A DNA stretch of 64,000 bases. Origin: Tetragonia tetragonoides (taxonomy: Eukaryota; Streptophyta; Magnoliopsida; Caryophyllales; Aizoaceae). Location: the NCBI GenBank assembly GCA_038025085.1, contig CM076141.1:22878501-22942500 (forward strand). The letters run 5' to 3'. Below, in pieces: positions 1-11,904 of the stretch. The notes beneath the pieces were generated by a model that was not told where the DNA came from, ran no database searches, and was given only the letters and a program-made list of their open reading frames with translations. Both the position numbers and the translations under genes were made by a program. Each line of letters starts with the position of its first letter. The first letter of the stretch is position 1.

Positions 1-870
1 AAAACAAGCTTCAACTCAAGCTGTTGAATAAATTTACGCGTTTTAAGAGCTCTTACGACTAGGGTGATAGAAATTGGGTTCTTTTGTGTTGTATATTAGG
101 AGAAAGCATCCAAATACTTTGTTTGCATTCATTTGAGTGTGAAACTACACCTAGGATATTTACAGTTACAAACAAGCTTCAACTCAAGCTTTTGAATGCA
201 TTTACGCATTTTAAGAGCTCATACGAGTAGGGTGAAAGAGATTTGAGTTCTTTTGTGTTGTATATTAAGAGAAAGCATCCAAATACTTTGTTTGCATTCA
301 TTTGAGTGTGAAACTATACCTAGGATGTTTACAGTTACAAACAAGCTTCAACTCAAGGTTTTGACCGCATTTACGCGTTTTAAAAGCTCATACGAGTAGG
401 GTGAAAGAGATTTGAGTTCTTTTGTGTTGTATATTAAGAGAAAGCATCCAAATGCTTTGTTTCCATTGATTTAAGTGTGAAACTACACCTAGGATGTTTA
501 CAAGTACAAACAACCTTCAACTCAAGGTTTTGAATGTATTTGCGCGTTTTAAAAGCTCATACGAGTAGGGTGAAAGAGATTTGAGTTCTTTTGTGTTGTA
601 TACTAAGAGAAAACATCCAAGTACTTTGTTTGCATTCATTTGAGTGTGAAACTACACCTAGGATGTTTACAAGTACAAACAAGCTTCAACTGAAGCTGTT
701 GATTGAATCTACGCGTTTTAACAGCTCTTACTACTAGGGTTATAGAAATTGAGTTCTTTTGTGCTGTATATTAAGAAAAAGCATCCAAATACTTTGTTTG
801 CATTCATTTGAATGTGTGAAACTGCACCTAGTATGTTTACAAGTACAAACAAGCTTCAACGCAAGCTGTT
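1..870. repeat. Block repeated at 4387-5256
   Basis: The window opens inside a block that matches 4387-5256 at a constant offset of 4,386 bp, about 26 monomers. Shared private markers include GAATAAATTTACG with AAATTGGGTTC, GATATTTACAG, ACGCATTTTAAGAGC, TTTGACCGCATTT, GTATTTGCGCG and GATTGAATCTACG. After about 870 the match jumps ahead by one monomer (GAATAAATTTACG near 870 against 5,420), so this copy lacks one monomer relative to the other. Confidence 0.75.
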
Positions 871-3540
871 GAATAAATTTACGCGTTTTAACAGCTCTTA
901 CGACTAGGGTGATAGAAATTGGGTTCTTTTGTGTTGTATATTAGGAGAAAGCATCCAAATACTTTGTTTGCATTCTTTTGAGTGTGAAACTACACCTAGG
1001 ATGTTTACAGTTACAAACCAGCTTCAACTCATGCTTTTGAATTCATTTACGCGTTTTAAAAGCTCATACGAGTAGGGTGAAAGAGATTTGAGTTCTTTTG
1101 TGTTGCATAGTAAGAGAAAGCATCCAAATACTTTGTTTGCATTCATTTGAGTGTGAAACTAAACCTAGGATGTTTACAAGTACAAACATGCTTCAACTCA
1201 AGCTTTTGAATGCATTTACGCGTTTTAAAAGCTCTTACTAGTAGGGTGAAAGAGATTGTGTTCTTTTGTGTTGTATATTAAGAGAAAGTATCCAAATACT
1301 TTGTCTGCATTCATTTGAGTTTGAAATAACACCAGGGATGTTTACAAGTACAAACAAGCTTCAACTCAAGCTTTTGAATGCATTTACGAGTTTTAACAGC
1401 TGTTACGTCTAGGGTGATAGAATTTTAGTTCTTTTGTGTTGTATATTAAGAGAAAGCACCCAAATGTTTTATTTGCATTCATTTGAGTATGAAACTACTC
1501 CAAGAATGTTTTAAAGTACAAACAAGCTTCAACTCAAGCTTTTGAATGTATTTACGCGTTTTAAAAGCTCATACGAGTAGGCTGAAAGAGATTTGAGTTC
1601 TTTTGTGTTGTATATTAAGAGAAAGCATCCAAATACTTTGTTTGCATTCATTTGAGTGTGAAACTACACCTAGGATGTTTACAAGTACAAACAAGCTTCA
1701 ACTCAAGCTGTTGAATGAATTTATGCGTTTTAACAGCTCTTACGACTAGGGTGATAGAAATTGAGTACTTTTGTGTTGTATCTTAAGAAAAAGCATCCAA
1801 ATACTTTGTTTGCATTCATTTGAATGTGTGAAACTAGACCTAGGATGTTTACAAGTACAAACAAGCTTCAACTCAAGCTGTTGAATGAATTTACGCGTTT
1901 AAACAGCTCTTACGACTAGGGTGATAGAAATTGAGTTCTTTTGTGTTGTATATTAAGAGAAAGCATCTAAATACTTTGTTTGCATTCATTTGAGTGTGAA
2001 ACTACACCTAGGATGTTTACAAGTACAAACAAGTTTCAACTCAAGCTTTAGAATGTATTTACGCGTTTTAAAAGCTCATACGAGTAGGGTAAAAGAGATT
2101 TGAGTTCTTTTGTGTAGTATATTAAGAGAAAGCATCCAAATACTTTGTTTGCATTCATTTGAGTGTGAAACTACACCTAGGATGTTTACAAGTACAAACA
2201 AGCTTCAACTCAAGCTGTTGAATGAATTTACGCGTTTTAACAGCTCTTACGACTAGGGCGATAGAAATTGAGTTCTTTTGTGTTGTATATTTAGAGAAAG
2301 CATCCAAATTCTTTGTTTGCATTCATTTGAGTGTGAAACTACACCTAGGATGTTTACAGTTACAAACAAGCTTCAACTCATGCTTTTGAATGCATTTACG
2401 CGTTTTAAAAGCTCATACGAGTAGGGTGAAAGAGATTTGAGTTCTTTTGTGTTGTATATTAAGAGACAGCATCCAAATACATTTTTTCCATTCATTTAAG
2501 TGTGAAACTACACCTAGGATGTTTACAAGTAAAAACAAGCTTCAACTCAAGCTGTTGAATGAATTTACGCATTTTAACAGCTCTTACGACTAGGGTGATA
2601 GAAATTGAGTTCTTTTGTGTTGTATATTAAGAGAAAGTATCCAAATACTTTGTTTGCTTTCATTTGAGTGTGAAATTACACCTCGGATGTTTACAGTTAC
2701 AATTAAGCTTCAACTCAAGCTTTAGAATGTATTTACGCGTTTTAAAAGCTCATACGAGTAGGGTAAAAGAGATTTGAGTTCTTTTGTGTTGTATATTAAG
2801 AGAAAGCATCCAAATACTTTGTTTGCATTCATTTGACTGTGAAACTACACCTTGGATGTTTACAAGTAAAAACAAGCTTCAACTCAAGCTGTTGAATGAA
2901 TTTACGCGTTTGAACAGCTCTTACGACTAGGGTTATAGAAATTGAGTTCTTTTGTGTTGTATATTAAGAGAAAGCATCCAAATCCTTTGTTTGCAATCAT
3001 TTGAGTGTGAAACTACACCTAGGATGTTTACAAGTACAAACAAGCTTCAACTCAAGCTGTTGAATGAATTTACGCGTTTTAACAGCTCTTACGACTAGGG
3101 TGATAGAAATTGAGTTCTTTTGTGTTGTATATTAATAGAAACCATCCAAATACTTTGTCTGCATTCATTTGAGTGTGAAACTACACCTAGGATGTTTACA
3201 AGTACAAACAAGCTTCAACTCAAGCTTTTGAATGTATTTACGCGTTTTAAAAGCTCATACGAGTAGGGTGAAAGGGATTTGAGTTCTTTTGTGTTGAATA
3301 TTAAGAGAAAGCATCCAAATACTTTGTTTACATTCATTTGAGTGTGAAACTACACCTAGGATCTTTACAAGTACAAACAAGCTTCAACTCAAGCTTTAGA
3401 ATGTATTTACGCGTTTTAACAGCTCTTACGACTAGGGTGATAGAAATTGAGTTCTTTTGTGCTGTATATTAAGAGAAAGCATCCAAATACTTTGTTTGCT
3501 TTCATTTGAGTGTGAAATTACACCTAGGATGTTTACAGTT

Positions 3541-5566
3541 ACAAACAAGCTTCAACTCAAGCTTTTGAATGCATTTACGCATTTTAAGAGCTCATACGAG
3601 TAGGGTGAAAGAGATTTGAGTTCTTTTGTGTTGTATATTAAGAGAAAGCATCCAAATACTTTGTTTGCATTCATTTGAGTGTGAAACTATACCTAGGATG
3701 TTTACAGTTACAAACAAGCTTCAACTCAAGGTTTTGACCGCATTTACGCGTTTTAAAAGCTCATACGAGTAGGGTGAAAGAGATTTGAGTTCTTTTGTGT
3801 TGTATATTAAGAGAAAGCATCCAAATGCTTTGTTTCCATTGATTTAAGTGTGAAACTACACCTAGGATGTTTACAAGTACAAACAACCTTCAACTCAAGG
3901 TTTTGAATGTATTTGCGCGTTTTAAAAGCTCATACGAGTAGGGTGAAAGAGATTTGAGTTCTTTTGTGTTGTATACTAAGAGAAAACATCCAAGTACTTT
4001 GTTTGCATTCATTTGAGTGTGAAACTACACCTAGGATGTTTACAAGTACAAACAAGCTTCAACTGAAGCTGTTGATTGAATCTACGCGTTTTAACAGCTC
4101 TTACTACTAGGGTTATAGAAATTGAGTTCTTTTGTGCTGTATATTAAGAAAAAGCATCCAAATACTTTGTTTGCATTCATTTGAATGTGTGAAACTGCAC
4201 CTAGTATGTTTACAAGTACAAACAAGCTTCAACGCAAGCTGTTGAATGAATTTACGCGTTTTAACAGCTCTTACGACTAGGGTGATAGAAATTGAGTTCT
4301 TTTGTGTTGTATATTAAGAGAAAGCATCCAAATACTTTGTTTTCATTCATTTGAGTGTGAAACTACACCTAGGATGTTTACAAGTAAAAACAAGCTTCAA
4401 CTCAAGCTGTTGAATAAATTTACGCGTTTTAAGAGCTCTTACGACTAGGGTGATAGAAATTGGGTTCTTTTGTGTTGTATATTAGGAGAAAGCATCCAAA
4501 TACTTTGTTTGCATTCATTTGAGTGTGAAACTACACCTAGGATATTTACAGTTACAAACAAGCTTCAACTCAAGCTTTTGAATGCATTTACGCATTTTAA
4601 GAGCTCATACGAGTAGGGTGAAAGAGATTTGAGTTCTTTTGTGTTGTATATTAAGAGAAAGCATCCAAATACTTTGTTTGCATTCATTTGAGTGTGAAAC
4701 TATACCTAGGATGTTTACAGTTACAAACAAGCTCCAACTCAAGGTTTTGACCGCATTTACGCGTTTTAAAAGCTCATACGAGTAGGGTGAAAGAGATTTG
4801 AGTTCTTTTGTGTTGTATATTAAGAGAAAGCATCCAAATGCTTTGTTTCCATTGATTTAAGTGTGAAACTACACCTAGGATGTTTACAAGTACAAACAAC
4901 CTTCAACTCAAGGTTTTGAATGTATTTGCGCGTTTTAAAAGCTCATACGAGTAGGGTGAAAGAGATTTGAGTTCTTTTGTGTTGTATACTAAGAGAAAAC
5001 ATCCAAGTACTTTGTTTGCATTCATTTGAGTGTGAAACTACACCTAGGATGTTTACAAGTACAAACAAGCTTCAACTGAAGCTGTTGATTGAATCTACGC
5101 GTTTTAACAGCTCTTACTACTAGGGTTATAGAAATTGAGTTCTTTTGTGCTGTATATTAAGAAAAAGCATCCAAATACTTTGTTTGCATTCATTTGAATG
5201 TGTGAAACTGCACCTAGTATGTTTACAAGTACAAACAAGCTTCAACGCAAGCTGTTGAATGAATTTACGCGTTTTAACAGCTCTTACGACTAGGGTGATA
5301 GAAATTGAGTTCTTTTGTGTTGTATATTAAGAGAAAGCATCCAAATACTTTGTTTTCATTCATTTGAGTGTGAAACTACACCTAGGATGTTTACAAGTAA
5401 AAACAAGCTTCAACTCAAGCTGTTGAATAAATTTACGCGTTTTAAGAGCTCTTACGACTAGGGTGATAGAAATTGGGTTCTTTTGTGTTGTATATTAGGA
5501 GAAAGCATCCAAATACTTTGTTTGCATTCATTTGAGTGTGAAACTACACCTAGGATGTTTACAGTT
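3541..5566. repeat. Six-monomer higher-order repeat, two copies of 1,013 bp
   Basis: Positions 3541-4553 and 4554-5566 are nearly identical tandem copies. The marker GCATTTACGCATTTTAAGAG is at 3571 and again at 4584, 1,013 bp later. The six monomers carry a recognisable order of variants: ACGCATTTTAAGAG, TTTGACCGCATTT, TTTCCATTGATTTAAG with ACAACCTTC, AAACATCCAAGTAC, TTGATTGAATCTACG with GAATGTGTG, and GAATAAATTTACG with AAATTGGG. A third, partial copy lies at about 8,770-9,640 (same marker at 8798) and a further copy opens the window. Confidence 0.85.
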
Positions 5567-7749
5567 ACAAACCAGCTTCAACTCATGCTTTTGAATTCAT
5601 TTACGCGTTTTAAAAGCTCATACGAGTAGGGTGAAAGAGATTTGAGTTCTTTTGTGTTGCATAGTAAGAGAAAGCATCCAAATACTTTGTTTACATTCAT
5701 TTGAGTGTGAAACTACACCTAGGATCTTTACAAGTACAAACAAGCTTCAACTCAAGCTTTAGAATGTATTTACGCGTTTTAAAAGCTCATACGAGTAGGG
5801 TAAAAGAGATATGAGTTCTTTTGTGTTGTATATTAAGAGAAAGCATCCAAATACTTTGTTTGCATTCATTTGAGTGTGAAACAACACCTAGGATGTTTAC
5901 AAGTAAAAACAAGCTTCAACTCAAGCTGTTGAATGAATTTACACATTTTAACAGCCCTTACGACTAGGGTGATAGAAATTGAGTTCTTTTGTGTTGTATA
6001 TTAAGAGAAAGTATCCAAATACTTTGTTTGCTTTCATTTGAGTGTGAAATTACACCTAGGATGTTTACAGTTACAATTAAGCTTCAACTCAAGCTTTTGA
6101 ATGCATTTACGCGTTTTAAAAGCTCATACGAGTAGGGTGAAAGAGATTTGAGTTCTTTTGTGTTGTATATTAAGAGAAAGCATCCAAATACTTTGTTTGC
6201 ATTCATTTGAGTGTGAAACTATACCTAGGATGTTTACAGTTACAAACAAGCTTCAACTCAAGGTTTTGACCGCATTTACGCGTTTTAAAAGCTCATACGA
6301 GTAGGGTGAAAGAGATTTGAGTTATTTTGTCTTGTATATTAAGAGAAAGCATCCAAATACTTTGTTTGCATTCATTTGAGTGTGAAACTACACCTTGGAT
6401 GTTTACAAGTAAAAACAAGCTTCAACTCAAGCTGTTGAATGAATTTACGCGTTTGAACAGCTCTTACGACTAGGGTTATAGAAATTGAGTTCTTTTGTGT
6501 TGTATATTTAGAGAAAGCATCCAAATCCTTTGTTTGCATTCATTTGAGTGTGAAACTACACCTAGGATGTTTACAGTTACAAACAAGCTTCAACTCATGC
6601 TTTTGAATGAATTTACGCGTTTTAACAGCTCGAACGACTAGGGTGATAGAAATTGAGTTCTTTTGTGTTGTATATTAAGAGAAAGCATCCAAATACTTTT
6701 TTTGCATTCATTTGAGTGTGAAACTACACCTAGGATGTTTACAAGTACAAACAAGCTTAAACTCAAGCTTTAGAGGGTATTTACGCGTTTTAAAAGCTCA
6801 TACGAGTAGGGTAAAAGAGATTTGAGTTCTTTTGTGTTGTATATTAAGAGAAAGCATCCAAATGCTTTGTTTGCATTCATTTGAGTGTGAAACTACACCT
6901 AGGATGTTTACAAGTAAAAACAAGCTTCAACTCAAGCTGTTGAATGAATTTACGCGTTTGAACAGCTCTTACGACTAGGGTTATAGAAATTGAGTTCTTT
7001 TGTGTTGTATATTCAGAGAAAGCATCCAAATCCTTTGTTTGCATTCATTTGAGTGTGAAACTACACCTAGGATGTTTACAGTTGCAAACAAGCTTCAACT
7101 CATGCTTTTGAATGAATTTACGCGTTTTAACAGCTCTTACGACTAGGGTGATAGAAATTGAGTTCTTTTGTGCTGTATATTAAGAGAAAGCATCCAAATA
7201 CTTTGTTTGCTTTCATTTGAGTGTGAAGTTACACCTAGGATGTTTACAGTTACAAACAAGCTTCAACTCAAGCTTTTGAATGCATTTACGCGTTTTAAGA
7301 GCTCATACGAGTAGGGTGAAAGAGATTTGAGTTCTTTTGTGTTGTATATTAAGAGAAAGCATCCAAATACTTTGTTTGCATTCATTTGAGTGTGAAACTA
7401 TACCTAGGATGTTTACAGTTACAAACAAGCTTCAACTCAAGGTTTTGACCGCATTTACGCGTTTTAAAAGCTCATACGAGTAGGGTGAAAGAGATTTGAG
7501 TTCTTTTGTGTTGTATATTAAGAGAAAGCATCCAAATACTTTGTTTGCATTCATTTGAGTGTGAAACTACACCTAGGATGTTTACAAGTAAAAACAAGCT
7601 TCAACTCAAGCTGTTGAATGAATTTACGCGTTTGAACAGCTCTTACGACTAGGGTTATAGAAATTGAGTTCTTTTCTGTTGTATATTTAGAGAAAGCAAC
7701 CAAATCCTTTGTTTGCATTCATTTGAGTGTGAAACTACACCTAGGATGT

Positions 7750-8420
7750 TTACAGTTACAAACAAGCTTCAACTCATGCTTTTGAATGAATTTACGCGTT
7801 TTAACAGCTCGTACGACTAGGGTGATAAAAATTGAGTTCTTTTGTGTTGTATATTAAGAGAAAGCATCCAAATACTTTGTTTGCATTCATTTGAGTGTGA
7901 AACTACACCTAGGATGTTTACAAGTACAAACAAGCTTCAACTCAAGCTTTAGAATGTATTTACGCGTTTTAAAAGCTCATACGAGTATGGTAAAAGAGAT
8001 TTGAGTTCTTTTGTGTTCTATATTAAGAGAAAGCATCCAAATGCTTTGTTTGCATTCATTTGAGTGTGAAACTACACCTAAGATGTTTACAGTTACAAAC
8101 AAGCTTCAACTCATGCTTTTGAATGAATTTACGCGTTTTAACAGCTCGTACGACTAGGGTGATAAAAATTGAGTTCTTTTGTGTTGTATATTAAGAGAAA
8201 GCATCCAAATACTTTGTTTGCATTCATTTGAGTGTGAAACTACACCTAGGATGTTTACAAGTACAAACAAGCTTCAACTCAAGCTTTAGAATGTATTTAC
8301 GCGTTTTAAAAGCTCATACGAGTATGGTAAAAGAGATTTGAGTTCTTTTGTGTTCTATATTAAGAGAAAGCATCCAAATGCTTTGTTTGCATTCATTTGA
8401 GTGTGAAACTACACCTAGGA
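7750..8420. repeat. Local dimer duplication (337 bp)
   Basis: Two adjacent monomers are duplicated in tandem. The rare ACGAGTATGG is at 7981 and 8318, and both copies continue into GTGTTCTATATTAAG and AAATGCTTTG. The upstream partner has CTCGTACGACTAGGG with GATAAAAATTG in both copies. The step is 337 bp, one form-A plus one form-B monomer. Confidence 0.75.
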
Positions 8421-8767
8421 TGTTTACAAGTAAAAACAAGCTTCAACTCAAGCTGTTGAATGAATTTACGCGTTTGAACAGCTCTTACGACTAGGGTTAT
8501 AGAAATTGAGTTCTTTTGTGTTGTATATTTAGAGAAAGCATCAAAATCCTTTGTTTGCATTCATTTGAGTGTGAAACTACACCTAGGATGTTTACAGTTG
8601 CAAACAAGCTTCAACTCATGCTTTTGAATGAATTTACGCGTTTTAACAGCTCTTACGACTAGGGTGATAGAAATTGAGTTCTTTTGTGCTGTATATTAAG
8701 AGAAAGCATCCAAATACTTTGTTTGCTTTCATTTGAGTGTGAAATTACACCTAGGATGTTTACAGTT

Positions 8768-9640
8768 ACAAACAAGCTTCAACTCAAGCTTTTGAATGCA
8801 TTTACGCATTTTAAGAGCTCATACGAGTAGGGTGAAAGAGATTTGAGTTCTTTTGTGTTGTATATTAAGAGAAAGCATCCAAATACTTTGTTTGCATTCA
8901 TTTGAGTGTGAAACTATACCTAGGATGTTTACAGTTACAAACAAGCTTCAACTCAAGGTTTTGACCGCATTTACGCGTTTTAAAAGCTCATACGAGTAGG
9001 GTGAAAGAGATTTGAGTTCTTTTGTGTTGTATATTAAGAGAAAGCATCCAAATGCTTTGTTTCCATTGATTTAAGTGTGAAACTATACCTAGGATGTTTA
9101 CAAGTACAAACAACCTTCAACTCAAGGTTTTGAATGTATTTGCGCGTTTTAAAAGCTCATACGAGTAGGGTGAAAGAGATTTGAGTTCTTTTGTGTTGTA
9201 TACTAAGAGAAAACATCCAAGTACTTTGTTTGCATTCATTTGAGTGTGAAACTACACCTAGGATGTTTACAAGTACAAACAAGCTTCAACTGAAGCTGTT
9301 GATTGAATCTACGCGTTTTAACAGCTCTTACTACTAGGGTTATAGAAATTGAGTTCTTTTGTGCTGTATATTAAGAAAAAGCATCCAAATACTTTGTTTG
9401 CATTCATTTGAATGTGTGAAACTGCACCTAGTATGTTTACAAGTACAAACAAGCTTCAACGCAAGCTGTTGAATGAATTTACGCGTTTTAACAGCTCTTA
9501 CGACTAGGGTGATAGAAATTGAGTTCTTTTGTGTTGTATATTAAGAGAAAGCATCCAAATACTTTGTTTTCATTCATTTGAGTGTGAAACTACACCTAGG
9601 ATGTTTACAAGTAAAAACAAGCTTCAACTCAAGCTGTTGA
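8768..9640. repeat. Dispersed partial copy of the six-monomer repeat
   Basis: This stretch matches 3541-4413 at an offset of 5,227 bp, with the same succession of rare variants (ACGCATTTTAAGAG, TTTGACCGC, CCATTGATTTAAG, AAACATCCAAGTAC, GATTGAATCTACG, GCACCTAGTATG). It is separated from the tandem pair by about 3 kb of other monomers. This shows that the block was copied or displaced by a later event larger than the repeat itself. Confidence 0.75.
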
Positions 9641-11220
9641 ATAAATTTACGCGTTTTAACAGCTCTTACGACTAGGGTGATAGAAATTGGGTTCTTTTGT
9701 GTTGTATATTAGGAGAAAGCATCCAAATACTTTGTTTGCATTCATTTGAGTGTGAAACTACACCTAGGATGTTTACAGTTACAAACCAGCTTCAACTCAT
9801 GCTTTTGAATTCATTTACGCGTTTTAAAAGCTCATACGAGTAGGGTGAAAGAGATTTGAGTTCTTTTGTGTTGCATAGTAAGAGAAAGCATCCAAATACT
9901 TTGTTTGCATTCATTTGAGTGTGAAACTACACCTAGGATGTTTACAAGTACAAACATGCTTCAACTCAAGCTTTTGAATGCATTTACGCGTTTTAAAAGC
10001 TCTTACGAGTAGGGTGAAAGAGATTGTGTTCTTTTGTGTTGTATATTAAGAGAAAGTATCCAAATACTTTGTCTGCATTCATTTGAGTTTGAAATAACAA
10101 CAGGGATGTTTACAAGTACAAACAAGTTTCAACTCAAGCTTTTGAATGCATTTACGCGTTTTAACAGCTCTTACGTCTAGGGTGATAGAATTTTAGTTCT
10201 TTTGTGTTGTATATTAAGAGAAAGCACCCAAATGTTTTATTTGCATTCATTTGAGTATGAAACTACTCCTAGAATGTTTTAAAGTACAAACAAGATTCAA
10301 CTCAAGCTTTTGAATGTATTTACGCGTTTTAAAAGCTCATACGACTAGGCTGAAAGAGATTTGAGTTCTTTTGTGTTGTATATTAAGAGAAAGCATCCAA
10401 ATACTTTGTTTGCATTCATTTGAGTGTGAAACTACACCTAGGATGTTTACAAGTACAAACAAGCTTCAACTCAAGCTGTTGAATGAATTTACGCGTTTTA
10501 ACAGCTCTTACGACTAGGGTGATAGAAATTGAGTACTTTTGTGTTGTATCTTAAGAAAAAGCATCCAAATACTTTGTTTGCATTCATTTGAATGTGTGAA
10601 ACTACACCTAGGATGTTTACAAGTACAAAGAAGCTTCAACTCAAGCTGTTGAATGAATTTACGCGTTTTAACAGCTCTTACGACTAGGGTGATAGAAATT
10701 GAGTTCTTTTGTGTTGTATATTAAGAGAAAGCATCTAAATACTTTGTTTGCATTCATTTGAGTGTGAAACTACACCTAGGATGTTTACAAGTACAAACAA
10801 GTTTCAACTCAAGCTTTAGAATGTATTTACGCGTTTTAAAAGCTCATACGAGTAGGGTAAAAGAGATTTGAGTTCTTTTGTGTTGTATATTAAGAGAAAG
10901 CATCCAAATACTTTGTTTGCATTCATTTGAGTGTGAAACTACACCTAGGATGTTTACAAGTACAAACAAGCTTCAACTCAAGCTGTTGAATGAATTTACG
11001 CGTTTTAACAGCTCTTACGACTAGGGCGATAGAAATTGAGTTCTTTTGTGTTGTATATTTAGAGAAAGCATCCAAATTCTTTGTTTGCATTCATTTGAGT
11101 GTGAAACTACACCTAGGATGTTTACAGTTACAAACAAGCTTCAACAAATGCTTTTGAATGCATTTACGCGTTTTAAAAGCTCATACGAGTAGGGTGAAAG
11201 AGATTTGAGTTCTTTTGTGT
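9620..11220. repeat. Block repeated from about 860-2450
   Basis: This block matches about 860-2450 at an offset of 8,768 bp: TGTTGCATAG is at 1101 and 9869. Shared markers are the isolated C-D dimer (1.28-1.51 and 10.06-10.28 kb), GAGTACTTTTGTG, GTATCTTAAGAAAAAGC and GGGCGATAGAAATTG. The offset grows by one monomer (to 8,937) by the AAGAGACAGCATCC marker (2461 and 11398), where an extra GACCGC monomer is present on the right. Confidence 0.75.
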
Positions 11221-11904
11221 TGTATGTTAAGAGAAAGCATCCAAATCCTTTGTTTGCATTCATTTGAGTGTGAAACTATACCTAGGATGTTTACAGTTAC
11301 AAAGAAGCTTCAACTCAAGCTTTTGACCGCATTTACGCGTTTTAAAAGCTCATACGAGTAGGGTGAAAGAGATTTGAGTTCTTTTGTGTTGTATATTAAG
11401 AGACAGCATCCAAATACATTTTTTCCATTCATTTAAGTGTGAAACAACACCAAGGATGTTTACAAGTACAAACAAGCTTCAACTCAAGCTTTTGAATGTA
11501 TTTACGTGTTTTAAAAGCTCATACGAGTAGGGTGTAAGAGATTTGAGTTCTTTTGTGTTGTATGCTAAGAGAAAGCATCCAAGTACTTTGTTTGCATTTA
11601 TTTGGGTGTGAAACTACACCTAGGATGTTTACAAGTACAAACAAGCTTCAACTCAATCTTTTGAATGTATTTACGCGTTTTAAAAGCTCATACGAGTAGG
11701 GTGAAAGAGATTTGAGTTCTTTTGTGTTGTATATTAAGAGAATGCATCCAAATACTTTGTTTGCATTCATTTGAGTGTGAAACTACACCCAGGATGTTTA
11801 CAAGTACAAACAAGCTTCAACTCAAGCTGTTGAATGAATTTACGCGTTTTAACAGCTCTTACGACTAGGGCGATAGAAATTGAGTTCTTTTGTGTTGTAT
11901 ATTT

